Shown: in pieces, positions 44,428-53,978 of the stretch
Layout of the letters: each line of letters begins with the position of its first letter
Numbering within the stretch: position 1 is the first letter of the stretch
Source: Bacteroidales bacterium
Lineage (GTDB): Bacteria; Bacteroidota; Bacteroidia; Bacteroidales; UBA1715
NCBI GenBank assembly: GCA_024409235.1
Contig: JAKSUA010000010.1
Location: 18,475-82,474, forward strand
Reading direction: 5' to 3'
Length of the DNA: 64,000 bases
Position numbers and translations under genes: made by a program
The notes under the pieces: model-generated
Told to the model about the DNA's origin: nothing
Database searches by the model: none
What the model saw: the letters and a program-made list of their open reading frames with translations, nothing else

Positions 44428-46854
44428 ATGGCAAAAGCAAAAAAAATACCTGCATTCAACGATTCTTTTGATTTAAGCAAATTATGGATTGTTGTTAAAA
44501 AAAATATTTGGATTTATTTACTAATTATTGCTGTATCAATTGTTTCAGCAAAATTATACATCCGATATACAATTCCAACTTACGAAACCTACTCTATCAT
44601 TCAAATCAACAACAATGAAGAAAGAGACAAGCAAATCGTAAATTTCACCGACGCTTACGGATCTGCATCTATGACAAATCTTATAGAACTTATCCGCTCC
44701 TCAGAATTTCTAAAAAGAACATTACAACAATTAAATTTATACACAAATTATTTTGCAGAAGGTAGATTCGTTACTTCTGAACTTTATAAAAGATCCCCTT
44801 TCTTTGTTGAAATTGAAAATCCCCAGGCTCATTTCTTAAACAAAAAAATCTATGTTAATTATTCTGCAGAAAGTGATTTAGTTTCAATACATTACGAAAT
44901 CAGTCCAGACAATATCTATTCCGTAGAAATTAGACGTAACGAATGGACGGAAATAAACGGTTGCCGCATCTATGTAAATATTATTTCTCCAGATTCTTTC
45001 AGTTCGCAGCAGACGGCGGAATATTATTTCATTAACTACGATGAAAATTCAGCTTTTGCAACTCAATTCAACAGCCTAAATGTTTCTATCCTGAGCTACG
45101 AAGCTAATACAATTCAAGTAAAATACACAAGCTGTAATGCACAAAAAGCTTCTGAAATTGTTAATACAATCTGTGAAAACTTCCTTGCATATAACGTTGA
45201 AAAGAAACAGGAACGTGCAGAAAAAATTCTGCAATTCATCAACGAACAATTAGAAATAGTCTATGCTCAATTAACTGATTCTGAGCAAAAATTAGAAGAA
45301 TTCAAAAAGGAAAATAAGATTACTGGAAATATACTTGGAAGCAATACGTCCACACAATCAACAACTCAGGAAATTGAAAAGTATCAATCTCAGATAAAAA
45401 CACTGAACCGTGTCAACCGCCAGATTGAAATCGGAGAAGATTTTGACATTATGGGAGCAATATCTACTCTATCAGGAACATCTTCAGAGTCTATGATTCT
45501 GAACTTTTTAAACGGCATTCAACAATTGCAAAAACAGAAAGAGCAACTGTTAATGACATTGACTCCCGACAACCATAAAATCAAAGTAATTGATTCACAG
45601 ATAGAAGAGCAAAAGAAACATTTAGCAGACATCATTGACATCACCAATAAAAAATTACAAAACGACATAAAAACATTAGAACGACTTTCTCAATCAAAAT
45701 CTAATGATTTCAACGAAACCGAGCTTACAAAATTGAAGCGTATTCATGACGTTCATCAAAACTTCTACAATCAACTTGTGGAGAAAAGAGCTGAATATCT
45801 TATTTCAAAAGCCGGTTACGTAACGAACAATTTAATTCTTCAAAAATCATCGGTTCCAGAAACTCCTATCGCACCTATTGCATCTTATGTAATTATGGTT
45901 TGCGTCATTTGTTGTGCATTACTAATCATTATAATCACAACACTTTGCTATTTGTTTTTTAATCAAATTACAACAATAAATGATATCACCCAATATACAG
46001 ATGCACCGATTTCTGGAGTCATTCCTATATCAAATTCTTCAGACAAAATCCATCGATTTGTTGTAGAAAATAAAGCCGATTCTGTTATTACGGAAGCATT
46101 TAGAACATTACGTTCAAATCTTGAATTTCTGCATCCATCAAAATCAGACAAAAAGATTATCGCTGTAACTTCTACAATTTCGGGTGAAGGAAAAACATTT
46201 ATTGCAATCAATCTTGGCGGTGTATTCGCACTAAATGGCAAGAAAGTAATCTTATTGGATTTAGATTTAAGAAAACCGAAAGTTCACCTGTCGTTTAATG
46301 CTCATAATAAATCTGGTATGAGTACAATTTTAATCGGAAAGGATTCTTACAAAGATTGCCTTATAAAAACTGATTTCGAGACTTTTGACATAATTCCTTC
46401 CGGTCCTACTCCGCCAAACCCTGCAGAATTAGCAAATTCAAAGGCGTTCGACGAACTGTTAGAAGAATTAAAACAAGAATACGACATTATAATTATCGAC
46501 ACACCTCCTATCGGAATTGTAAGCGATGCAATATTCAGTTTCCAACGTGCTGACTTACCTATCTATGTGTCTAGAGCAAACTATTCTAAGCGAATGTTTA
46601 TCAACAACATTAACTATCTATATGGACAGGATTCAATCAAGAACTTATCTGTAATTTTAAACAGCGTTTCTATAGTTTCTTCTAAATATGGATATGGTTA
46701 CAGCGGCTATGGATATGGCTACAGCGGCTATGGATATGGTTATGGATTTGGCTACGGATACTACTCATACGACCAAAAAAGTCCTAAAAAGAAATCTTTC
46801 TTAGGTAAGTTTAAAAAGCAACATAAGACTCACAATCATGGAAACAAAATATAG
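44428..46854 (+). CDS. Wzc-like polysaccharide co-polymerase and BY-kinase
   Basis: The product has 808 residues: N-terminal Wzz domain with helix 1 near 23-42, a periplasmic coiled-coil body, a second helix near 485-510 (YVIMVCVICCALLIIIITTL), then a cytoplasmic tyrosine-kinase domain. Walker A is STISGEGKTF (581-590), Walker A' is LDLDLRKP (about 610), Walker B is IIIDTPPIG (about 689). The last 60 residues contain a tyrosine/glycine cluster from about 753, made by a 21-base tandem repeat, where autophosphorylation would occur, followed by a Lys-rich end. It controls polymer length and export through Wza. The 3' end overlaps the next gene by 17 bases. Confidence 0.95.
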   Translation: MAKAKKIPAFNDSFDLSKLWIVVKKNIWIYLLIIAVSIVSAKLYIRYTIPTYETYSIIQINNNEERDKQIVNFTDAYGSASMTNLIELIRSSEFLKRTLQQLNLYTNYFAEGRFVTSELYKRSPFFVEIENPQAHFLNKKIYVNYSAESDLVSIHYEISPDNIYSVEIRRNEWTEINGCRIYVNIISPDSFSSQQTAEYYFINYDENSAFATQFNSLNVSILSYEANTIQVKYTSCNAQKASEIVNTICENFLAYNVEKKQERAEKILQFINEQLEIVYAQLTDSEQKLEEFKKENKITGNILGSNTSTQSTTQEIEKYQSQIKTLNRVNRQIEIGEDFDIMGAISTLSGTSSESMILNFLNGIQQLQKQKEQLLMTLTPDNHKIKVIDSQIEEQKKHLADIIDITNKKLQNDIKTLERLSQSKSNDFNETELTKLKRIHDVHQNFYNQLVEKRAEYLISKAGYVTNNLILQKSSVPETPIAPIASYVIMVCVICCALLIIIITTLCYLFFNQITTINDITQYTDAPISGVIPISNSSDKIHRFVVENKADSVITEAFRTLRSNLEFLHPSKSDKKIIAVTSTISGEGKTFIAINLGGVFALNGKKVILLDLDLRKPKVHLSFNAHNKSGMSTILIGKDSYKDCLIKTDFETFDIIPSGPTPPNPAELANSKAFDELLEELKQEYDIIIIDTPPIGIVSDAIFSFQRADLPIYVSRANYSKRMFINNINYLYGQDSIKNLSVILNSVSIVSSKYGYGYSGYGYGYSGYGYGYGFGYGYYSYDQKSPKKKSFLGKFKKQHKTHNHGNKI
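46687..46749 (+). repeat. 21-base in-frame tandem repeat coding the Wzc tyrosine tail
   Basis: Two near-identical 21-base units (46687-46707 and 46708-46728, differing at one base) and the start of a third encode YGYGYSG repeats. The unit length is a multiple of three, so copy-number change would keep the frame and alter the number of tyrosines. Confidence 0.85.
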
Positions 46855-47905
46855 CATCCTAATATTTTATCTTTTAATCTTATTTATTGTCAACATATTA
46901 GGATTCCGCTTTCTTTTAAAACACAAAAGTTTTCTAAAGAAAAAAAATGCTACCGGTGAACGTTTTGCATCACAGTCAAAACCAATCATCGGCGGCACTA
47001 TGTTTTTTGTAAGTATTTTGTTTTCTTTTATTTACGTGATTTTACAACAAAACACAAGTCTTTCCCCAGAATTCATTGCTCTTATTATCTGCAGTATTAT
47101 AGCATTTGGAATGGGATGTGTCGATGATTTTAAAAATTTTTCTCCGCTTTTTAAACTAATATTTCAATTGGCTTGTGGCTTTATATTTATTTTTTCCGAC
47201 ATACATATAGAAACATCTGACAACATTTTCTTAAACTATTCATTAACAGTATTTTGGATAGTCGGAATTATGAACAGCATCAATATGCTTGACAATATGG
47301 ATGGAATTACTGCCTCCACATCGCTGATTATTTTCCTTGGATTATTTGGAATCGCGTTTTATTGCTCCAATTTTGATTCTGTAATTGTACTTTCCACTCT
47401 ATCTGTAAGTTTATTAGCATTTTTATTATTCAACTGGAATCCGGCTAAAATGTATATGGGAGACAACGGAAGCCAACTTCTCGGTATTATTCTCGCCTAC
47501 TTTAGCATTAAATATGTTTGGAACTCTTCCAGCAGCGTTATTGGTTTCAACTATGAACAGATTATTTTTATTTGCCTGATGTTTCTTGTACCAATTACCG
47601 ACACAACAACTGTGGCAATAAATAGATTTCTTGCAGGACATTCGCCATTTGTCGGCGACCGTTATCATACCACACACTGTTTAGTTTATACAGGATTTTC
47701 AATTCCGAAAGCCGTTTTATTTCTTGACATTTTCACATTAATCGGAACTACTGCAACATGGTATTTCATTACCCAGCAAAACGCTCAGATTTCAATACAA
47801 GCGACTATTTTACTTTTGTTGTTCATAACAGTATTTGCTTTAAGTGCATATATATTGAATCTAATTATCCGTAAAAAAAACAATCTACTTGGTAAACATG
47901 AATAA
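46838..47905 (+). CDS. Undecaprenyl-phosphate sugar-1-phosphate transferase (WecA/MraY family)
   Basis: The product has 355 residues with about ten membrane helices. Family motifs are CVDDFKNFSP (DD at about 94), MNSINMLDNMDGI (near 150), KMYMGDNGSQLLG and the HSPFVGDRYHTTHC loop, the form taken here by the WecA cytosolic His-rich loop. It loads a sugar-1-phosphate, often GlcNAc-1-P, on undecaprenyl phosphate to begin polymer synthesis. The start overlaps wzc by 17 bases, so expression is linked. This makes the operon a minimal export set: initiating transferase, kinase, export pore and one glycosyltransferase. Confidence 0.9.
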   Translation: METKYSILIFYLLILFIVNILGFRFLLKHKSFLKKKNATGERFASQSKPIIGGTMFFVSILFSFIYVILQQNTSLSPEFIALIICSIIAFGMGCVDDFKNFSPLFKLIFQLACGFIFIFSDIHIETSDNIFLNYSLTVFWIVGIMNSINMLDNMDGITASTSLIIFLGLFGIAFYCSNFDSVIVLSTLSVSLLAFLLFNWNPAKMYMGDNGSQLLGIILAYFSIKYVWNSSSSVIGFNYEQIIFICLMFLVPITDTTTVAINRFLAGHSPFVGDRYHTTHCLVYTGFSIPKAVLFLDIFTLIGTTATWYFITQQNAQISIQATILLLLFITVFALSAYILNLIIRKKNNLLGKHE

Positions 47906-48821
47906 AAAAACAATCTCATATATTTTCATAATTTTAGGTATTCTTTCGGCTTTTTTCATCACGACATCTGCCGTAACAGGAGATACTTGTCAAACAGCAA
48001 AAAATAACGACTCCACATTTGTTGTTTCAAGACAAATTTACATTCCAAGCAGCGTTACATTATTTGGTGAAGAAGTTCCTTTAGAATATTTTGATGTTGC
48101 AGAAAGTCTTGAAAGAGAACTACTTGTAAACACGTTCTATCAGTCTCAAACAACTCAGATTTTGAAATACAAACACCGCTATTTCCCTATTATCGACAGT
48201 GTGCTGAAAGCAAACAATATACCCGAAGATTTCAAATATCTTGCAGTTGCGGAAAGTGGCCTGCGAGTTAATATTTCTCCAAAAGGTGCTGCCGGTTTTT
48301 GGCAGATAATTGAATCTACAGCAAAACTGTATGGATTAAAAGTTACTAATGAAATCGACCAACGTTATGATTTGGAAAAATCAACAGAAGTTGCATGTAA
48401 ATATTTTCAAAATGCTTACAACAAATTTGGTAATTGGACTATGGCAGCAGCTTCTTATAATTTAGGAATAGCTGGATTAAACAAACAGGCTAGTTATCAA
48501 AAAATTACATCATTCTACGATTTATACACAAATTCTGAAACAGCCCGTTACGTTTTTAGAATATTAGCATTTAAATTGATTCTTGAAAATCCAGAAAAAT
48601 ACGGATACATTGGAATTGAACCATACCCTACTATGAAACACAAAATTGTCATGGTTGATTCCACTATTTCAGATTTGTCTGAATTTGCTAGAAATCAAGG
48701 TTCTAACTACAAGATGTTAAAAACACTCAATCCATGGTTGCGTGACAAATTTTTACCAAATAAGGACAGCGTTCAATATAAAATTGTCTTAATAGAAGAT
48801 AAAGAGAGACTTATACGTTAA
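47898..48821 (+). CDS. Membrane-bound lytic transglycosylase (MltD-like SLT domain)
   Basis: I take the ATG at 47898 (MNKKTISYIFIIL), giving 307 residues, rather than the TTG nine bases earlier. A signal peptide or anchor (about 8-25) is followed by a goose-lysozyme-type SLT domain at about 90-230: the catalytic Glu119 is in YLAVAESGL, followed by SPKGAAGFWQI and AAASYNLGIAGLN. A short C-terminal part (VMVDSTISDLSEFARNQ) resembles a degenerate LysM. It cuts peptidoglycan to form anhydro-muropeptides, in the periplasm. It overlaps the WecA-like gene by 8 bases and uvrA by one base, a tight coupling. Confidence 0.9.
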   Translation: MNKKTISYIFIILGILSAFFITTSAVTGDTCQTAKNNDSTFVVSRQIYIPSSVTLFGEEVPLEYFDVAESLERELLVNTFYQSQTTQILKYKHRYFPIIDSVLKANNIPEDFKYLAVAESGLRVNISPKGAAGFWQIIESTAKLYGLKVTNEIDQRYDLEKSTEVACKYFQNAYNKFGNWTMAAASYNLGIAGLNKQASYQKITSFYDLYTNSETARYVFRILAFKLILENPEKYGYIGIEPYPTMKHKIVMVDSTISDLSEFARNQGSNYKMLKTLNPWLRDKFLPNKDSVQYKIVLIEDKERLIR

Positions 48822-51646
48822 TGCAGGATTCAAAGAATACAAATAATCAACTAATAATTGAAGGTGCACGTGAACACAATCTAAAAAACGTAAGCCTTTC
48901 TATTCCTCGTGATACTCTGACAGTCATCACAGGACTAAGCGGTAGTGGAAAATCATCGTTAGCTTTTGATACTATTTACGCCGAAGGCCAACGTCGATAT
49001 ATTGAGACCTTTTCTGCTTACGCCCGTCAGTTTCTTGGAACAATGGAACGTCCTGATGTTGACAAAGTTACAGGTCTCAGTCCAGTTATTTCTATTGAAC
49101 AGAAAACAGTAAATAAAAATCCTCGCTCTACTGTCGGTACAATTACTGAAGTTTATGATTTTCTTCGTCTGTTATATGCCAGAATTGGAGAAGCATATTC
49201 ATACGAAACTGGCGAAAAAATGGTGAAATACACCACAGAAAAAATCATTGAATTAATTTACGAAAAGTACGCTGGGAAAAAAATATATCTATTAGCCCCT
49301 ATTATAAAAAATAGAAAAGGGCATTATGCTGAACTATTTGAACAATACAGAAGAAAAGGATTTCTTTACGCAAGAATAGATAACGAAATAACTGAATTAT
49401 CTTTCGGCCTAAAACTGGACAGATATAAAAATCATGATATTGAACTGGTTGTCGATAAATTCAAGATCAGTGACAAAGAAGATTCCCGCCTAAAACAATC
49501 CATTGACACAGCAATGAAGTTAGGCAAAAATGTAATCTCAATTTTAGACATAGAAACGAACGAAGTAAAATTCTTCAGCAAAAAGTTGATGTGTCCAACA
49601 ACTGGATTATCATACAATGAGCCAGCTCCCCACTCCTTTTCTTTTAACTCTCCGCAAGGTGCATGTCCACACTGCGGCGGACTTGGAGTTGTCGATGAAA
49701 TTGATATTGAGAAAATCATCCCTAACCCAAAGGCATCAATTAAAAATGGAGCCATAAAACCACTTGGAGCTTACAAGAAGAACATGATTTTCTGCAAGTT
49801 AGAAGCTGTGGTTTCGAAATATGGTTTCAAAATAGAAACACCATTCTGCGATTTAAGTGAGGAATGTCAACGAAGCTTGATTTATGGTTCACAGGACATG
49901 TTTTCGTTTGTCACTCAACCAATGGGTGTCGATGCAAACTTCTTTATGGGCTTCGAAGGAATGATCACTTTACTTGAAAAACAACTTGAATTTCAGGACG
50001 ACGGCAAAACAAGTGATTATTTTGTAAAAAAGAGTACCTGTCCTGTCTGCAATGGTCAACGTCTGAAAAAAGAATCTCTGCATTTTAAAATAACAGACAA
50101 AAATATTGCGGAAGTTGCAGATCTTACCATTGAACGCCTATATGAATGGATTTGTTCATTACCGAAAACACTAAGCAAAAAACAATTACAAATAGGACAA
50201 GAAATTATAAAGGAAATCCGTACTAGAATTGAATTTTTACTTGACGTCGGATTGTCTTATTTATCTCTAAGCAGAAGTTCGCAAACCTTATCGGGAGGAG
50301 AAAGTCAACGAATCCGACTAGCGACACAAATCGGTTCTAAGCTAGTCAATGTACTTTATATTCTTGACGAACCAAGCATTGGACTTCACCAACGAGACAA
50401 TATAAAATTAATTGATTCACTGAAAAAATTACGGGATGCGGGAAATTCTGTCATTGTTGTGGAACATGACGAAGACATGATTCGTGCAGCTGATTATGTT
50501 GTTGATTTTGGTCCAGGAGCAGGAAGAAAAGGCGGAGAAATTGTTGCTTGTGGATGGCAAAAAGAATTTTTAACACAAAAAAGTCTTACTCTTGACTACC
50601 TAACAGGAAGAAAAAAGATTGAAATTCCTGCAGAACGCCGAAAAGGTAATGGAAAACAATTATCTATTATTGGTGCAACCGGAAACAATCTGAAAAATGT
50701 ATCTGTTTCATTCCCTCTAGGTACTTTTATTTGTGTTACAGGTGTATCAGGCAGCGGAAAATCTACATTGATTAACCAGACACTACACCCTATTTTAAAC
50801 AAACATTTTTTCCGAGCAAAAGCTGAACCACTTCCTTACGAAAAGATTGAAGGCATTGAAAATATAAACAAAGTGATTGAAATAGACCAATCACCGCTTG
50901 GACGAACACCTCGTTCAAACCCAGTTACATACACAGATATTTTTAGTGATATCAGGAAACTCTTTGAAACCTTGCCAGAATCAAAAATGCGTGGTTACAA
51001 AGCAGGAAGATTTTCTTTCAACGTAAAAGGCGGAAGATGTGAAGCCTGCAAAGGTGCCGGCGTTAAAACTATTGAAATGAATTTCCTTCCTGACGTATAT
51101 GTCACTTGCGATGAATGTAACGGAAAACGTTACAACCGTGAGACACAAGACGTTAGATATAAAGGAAAATCTATCAGCGACGTACTTGACATGACAATAA
51201 ATCAAGGTGTTGAATTCTTTGAGAATATAAAATCAATTGCTGATAAATTAAAAACACTTCAAGATGTAGGTCTTGGTTACTTAAAACTGGGACAACCATC
51301 AAATACACTTTCTGGAGGAGAAGCACAACGAGTTAAATTAGCTTCTGAACTATCTAAAAAAGATACGGGTAACACACTATATATTTTGGACGAACCAACA
51401 ACCGGCCTACACTTTCACGACATAAACATCCTTCTCGGCATTTTACAAAAGCTTGTAGATAAAGGAAATACGATTATTGTTATTGAACATAACCTTGATG
51501 TTGTGAAAATTGCAGATTACATTATTGATATCGGTCCCGATGGTGGCGAACATGGAGGCAATGTAATTGCAACCGGTACTCCCGAAGAAATTATGAAAGT
51601 AAACAACAGTTATACAGGACAGTTTCTTAAAAAGATTTTGAAATAA
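48821..51646 (+). CDS. uvrA: UvrABC excinuclease subunit A
   Basis: The product has 941 residues, a normal length. Two ABC ATPase modules are present: Walker [11 protein letters not shown] (about 37-46) and [10 protein letters not shown] (about 640), signatures [12 protein letters not shown] and [12 protein letters not shown], and D-loop segments [13 protein letters not shown] and [13 protein letters not shown]. Zinc-binding Cys clusters are [20 protein letters not shown] and CDECNG. UvrA recognises DNA damage and loads UvrB in nucleotide excision repair. Its ATG shares one base with the stop of the transglycosylase gene (TAATG), so it is translated from the polysaccharide operon transcript, unless an internal promoter exists that I did not find. 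Confidence 0.98.
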   Translation: MQDSKNTNNQLIIEGAREHNLKNVSLSIPRDTLTVITGLSGSGKSSLAFDTIYAEGQRRYIETFSAYARQFLGTMERPDVDKVTGLSPVISIEQKTVNKNPRSTVGTITEVYDFLRLLYARIGEAYSYETGEKMVKYTTEKIIELIYEKYAGKKIYLLAPIIKNRKGHYAELFEQYRRKGFLYARIDNEITELSFGLKLDRYKNHDIELVVDKFKISDKEDSRLKQSIDTAMKLGKNVISILDIETNEVKFFSKKLMCPTTGLSYNEPAPHSFSFNSPQGACPHCGGLGVVDEIDIEKIIPNPKASIKNGAIKPLGAYKKNMIFCKLEAVVSKYGFKIETPFCDLSEECQRSLIYGSQDMFSFVTQPMGVDANFFMGFEGMITLLEKQLEFQDDGKTSDYFVKKSTCPVCNGQRLKKESLHFKITDKNIAEVADLTIERLYEWICSLPKTLSKKQLQIGQEIIKEIRTRIEFLLDVGLSYLSLSRSSQTLSGGESQRIRLATQIGSKLVNVLYILDEPSIGLHQRDNIKLIDSLKKLRDAGNSVIVVEHDEDMIRAADYVVDFGPGAGRKGGEIVACGWQKEFLTQKSLTLDYLTGRKKIEIPAERRKGNGKQLSIIGATGNNLKNVSVSFPLGTFICVTGVSGSGKSTLINQTLHPILNKHFFRAKAEPLPYEKIEGIENINKVIEIDQSPLGRTPRSNPVTYTDIFSDIRKLFETLPESKMRGYKAGRFSFNVKGGRCEACKGAGVKTIEMNFLPDVYVTCDECNGKRYNRETQDVRYKGKSISDVLDMTINQGVEFFENIKSIADKLKTLQDVGLGYLKLGQPSNTLSGGEAQRVKLASELSKKDTGNTLYILDEPTTGLHFHDINILLGILQKLVDKGNTIIVIEHNLDVVKIADYIIDIGPDGGEHGGNVIATGTPEEIMKVNNSYTGQFLKKILK

Positions 51647-51659
51647 CGGAATTATTTCC

Positions 51660-51667
51660 TATCTTTG
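51660..51667 (+). promoter_or_regulatory. -7 promoter element for the LOG-family gene
   Basis: TATCTTTG lies 25 bases before the ATG at 51693. A small stem (51640-51646 with 51652-51658) ends two bases before it, overlapping the uvrA stop codon. Confidence 0.55.
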
Positions 51668-51692
51668 GAAATAACATTAAAATTTCAAAATT

Positions 51693-52400
51693 ATGGGAAA
51701 AGATTCTAATACAAAAAATCCTGTCAGTTCAAAGAATTGGCAGAACATTAAAGCTGAAAATACTTGGGAAATTTTTAAATATATGGCCGAATTCGTTGAA
51801 GGTTTTGAAACCCTTACGAAAATAGGTCCATGTGTATCTATATTTGGTTCTGCAAGAACAAAAACCGACACCAAATATTACAAATTAGCCAAGGATATTG
51901 CATATTTATTGACTCAACATGGCTTTGGAGTTATAACTGGTGGTGGCCCTGGTATTATGGAAGCAGGAAACCTTGGCGCACAAAAAGGTCATGGAAAATC
52001 GGTTGGTATTAATATCGCACTTCCATTTGAACAATCTGCTAATCAGTTTATCGATCATGACAAATTAATCACATTCAATTATTTCTTTACAAGAAAAACC
52101 ATGTTCATGCGTTATTCTCAAGGATTTATTGTTATGCCTGGTGGATTTGGAACATTAGACGAACTATTTGAAGCAGTAACATTGATTCAAACGGGAAAAA
52201 TAGACCACTTCCCTATTGTTCTTGTTGGAAAATCTTATTGGGACGGACTTATGAAATGGGTAAAAGAAACCATGCTTGACCAAGAAGGAAACATCAGCCC
52301 TAAAGATATGGATTTGATTCAAGTAGTTGATAGTGCTGATGAAGCTGTTGATATTATTAACAAATACTATGCAGGTTCATCATTAAAACCTAATTTCTAA
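51693..52400 (+). CDS. LOG family protein (cytokinin-type nucleotide hydrolase)
   Basis: The product has 235 residues of the TIGR00730 type. Family motifs are VITGGGPGIMEAGNLGA (near 80-96) and MPGGFGTLDELFEAV (near 148-162). Related enzymes are nucleoside 5'-monophosphate phosphoribohydrolases, releasing a base and ribose 5-phosphate. The purified bacterial members often act on purine monophosphates. It stands alone with its own promoter and terminator. No signal peptide. Confidence 0.93.
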   Translation: MGKDSNTKNPVSSKNWQNIKAENTWEIFKYMAEFVEGFETLTKIGPCVSIFGSARTKTDTKYYKLAKDIAYLLTQHGFGVITGGGPGIMEAGNLGAQKGHGKSVGINIALPFEQSANQFIDHDKLITFNYFFTRKTMFMRYSQGFIVMPGGFGTLDELFEAVTLIQTGKIDHFPIVLVGKSYWDGLMKWVKETMLDQEGNISPKDMDLIQVVDSADEAVDIINKYYAGSSLKPNF

Positions 52401-52420
52401 GGAAATAGATTAACAAGCGT

Positions 52421-52455
52421 AAAAAGACGATGAGTTCCTCTCACCGTCTTTTTTA
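52421..52455 (+). terminator. Intrinsic terminator after the LOG-family gene
   Basis: A 9-bp stem AAAAAGACG (52421-52429 with 52445-52453), extended by 4 bp after one mismatch, ends in a T run. It precedes the antiporter promoter. Confidence 0.8.
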
Positions 52456-52460
52456 ATTTC

Positions 52461-52468
52461 TACCTTTG
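52461..52468 (+). promoter_or_regulatory. -7 promoter element for the antiporter gene
   Basis: TACCTTTG lies 16 bases before the ATG at 52485, immediately after the preceding terminator. Confidence 0.6.
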
Positions 52469-52484
52469 ACTAAAAATTGAAAGT

Positions 52485-53978
52485 ATGCAATTAGAAGGAA
52501 TCCTATTATTAATATCTATTCTATTCTTTGTCAGTATCATAGCAGACAAAGCCGGATATAGATTTGGAGTGCCGTCGTTATTATTATTCTTAGCTGTAGG
52601 AATGATTTTCGGAAGTGACGGTTTTGGTATTCAATTCGACAATATTGAGATGGCACAGACCGTAGGAACAATTGCTCTTTGCGTCATTCTATTTTCTGGC
52701 GGAATGGATACAAAAACAAGTGACATAAAACCGATTTTAACTCAAGGCCTTATTCTTTCTACTATTGGTGTTTTACTCACAGCTCTTTTCACCGGCATTG
52801 CGATATGGTTTATTCTTGGAAAAACATACGAATCCGCATCTTTTAGTTTAATTGCTTCACTACTTTTAGGTGCGACAATGTCTTCAACAGATTCTGCATC
52901 AGTATTTTCCATATTACGTGCAAAGGGATTGCGTTTAAAGAACAACCTGAAACCAATGCTTGAATTAGAGAGCGGTAGCAATGACCCGATGGCATATATA
53001 CTTACCATCACTCTATTAAACATACTTCAATCAAACGAAGATCCTAATCTGTTCACTGCTATATTGTACGTATTCATTCAATTAGTATTAGGTTCATTAT
53101 TAGGATTTGCACTAGGAAAAGTAATTGTTTTTCTTATAAATAAATTAAATATAGAAAACGACTCACTCTATCCTATTTTAGTTCTTTCAAGCTGCATATT
53201 TATTTTTTCAATTTCCTATTTTCTTCAAGGAAACTGTTATTTAGCTGTTTATGTCGGCGGACTTGTTATAGGCAACAGTAAATTCGTTCATAAAAACTCA
53301 ACAATTAAATTCTTTGACGGTTTAACATGGTTATTTCAATTGTTGATGTTCTTAATTTTAGGATTATTGGTTAACCCACATGAATTACTGCCGATTATTA
53401 TACCTGGACTTATAATCAGCTTTATAATGATTTTTGTCACACGTCCTCTTTCTGTTTTTATAAGCCTGTTACCTTTCAGAAGAATGCATTACAGAGACAA
53501 GGCTTTCATTTCCTGGGTTGGTTTACGTGGAGCAACACCGATAATTTTTGCAATCTTAAGCCTTAACGCAGACATTCCCAATGCAAGACTATTATTCAAT
53601 ATTGTATTTTTCTGCACTTTAGTTTCTTTGATAATTCAAGGAACGTCTCTTCCTCAAGTAGCAAAATGGCTTCATCTTGTTGGAAACTCTAAAGGTTTAA
53701 GAAAGCCTAAACATTTCGATATTGATCTGCCTGATGAAATAAAATCTGCAGCAACAGAAATTGTCATTACCGAACAATTACTAAAAAACGGCAACAAACT
53801 GATGGACATTGGTTTACCAGAAAAAACATTAGCAATAATGGTAAAACGAGATATGGGATTTTTCGTTCCTACCGGAAAGTCTGTTTTAAAAGAATTTGAT
53901 ACACTTCTTGTAATTACCGACAATGCCGAAAAAATGGAGGAAGCTATGCATATTACTAAAAACGAAAACGATTCCTAA
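52485..53978 (+). CDS. Cation/proton antiporter with TrkA-C domain (CPA1, NhaP2-like)
   Basis: The product has 497 residues: about 12-13 membrane helices to about residue 400, with ATMSSTDSASVFSIL and ELESGSNDPMAYIL as the ion-site segments of CPA1 transporters, and a C-terminal RCK-C/TrkA-C domain at about 425-490 (EIVITEQLLKNGNKLMDIGLP, MVKRDMGFFVPTG). This combination is that of NhaP2/CvrA potassium-proton antiporters, which export K+ or Na+ in exchange for H+ and may be gated by nucleotide. Its 3' end overlaps the convergent MFS gene by 23 bases. Confidence 0.88.
   Translation: MQLEGILLLISILFFVSIIADKAGYRFGVPSLLLFLAVGMIFGSDGFGIQFDNIEMAQTVGTIALCVILFSGGMDTKTSDIKPILTQGLILSTIGVLLTALFTGIAIWFILGKTYESASFSLIASLLLGATMSSTDSASVFSILRAKGLRLKNNLKPMLELESGSNDPMAYILTITLLNILQSNEDPNLFTAILYVFIQLVLGSLLGFALGKVIVFLINKLNIENDSLYPILVLSSCIFIFSISYFLQGNCYLAVYVGGLVIGNSKFVHKNSTIKFFDGLTWLFQLLMFLILGLLVNPHELLPIIIPGLIISFIMIFVTRPLSVFISLLPFRRMHYRDKAFISWVGLRGATPIIFAILSLNADIPNARLLFNIVFFCTLVSLIIQGTSLPQVAKWLHLVGNSKGLRKPKHFDIDLPDEIKSAATEIVITEQLLKNGNKLMDIGLPEKTLAIMVKRDMGFFVPTGKSVLKEFDTLLVITDNAEKMEEAMHITKNENDS

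Noticed and set aside
46687..46760. Possible CRISPR-like or intergenic tandem repeat
   Set aside because: The units are 21 bases without spacers and lie in frame inside the Wzc gene, encoding the tyrosine tail.
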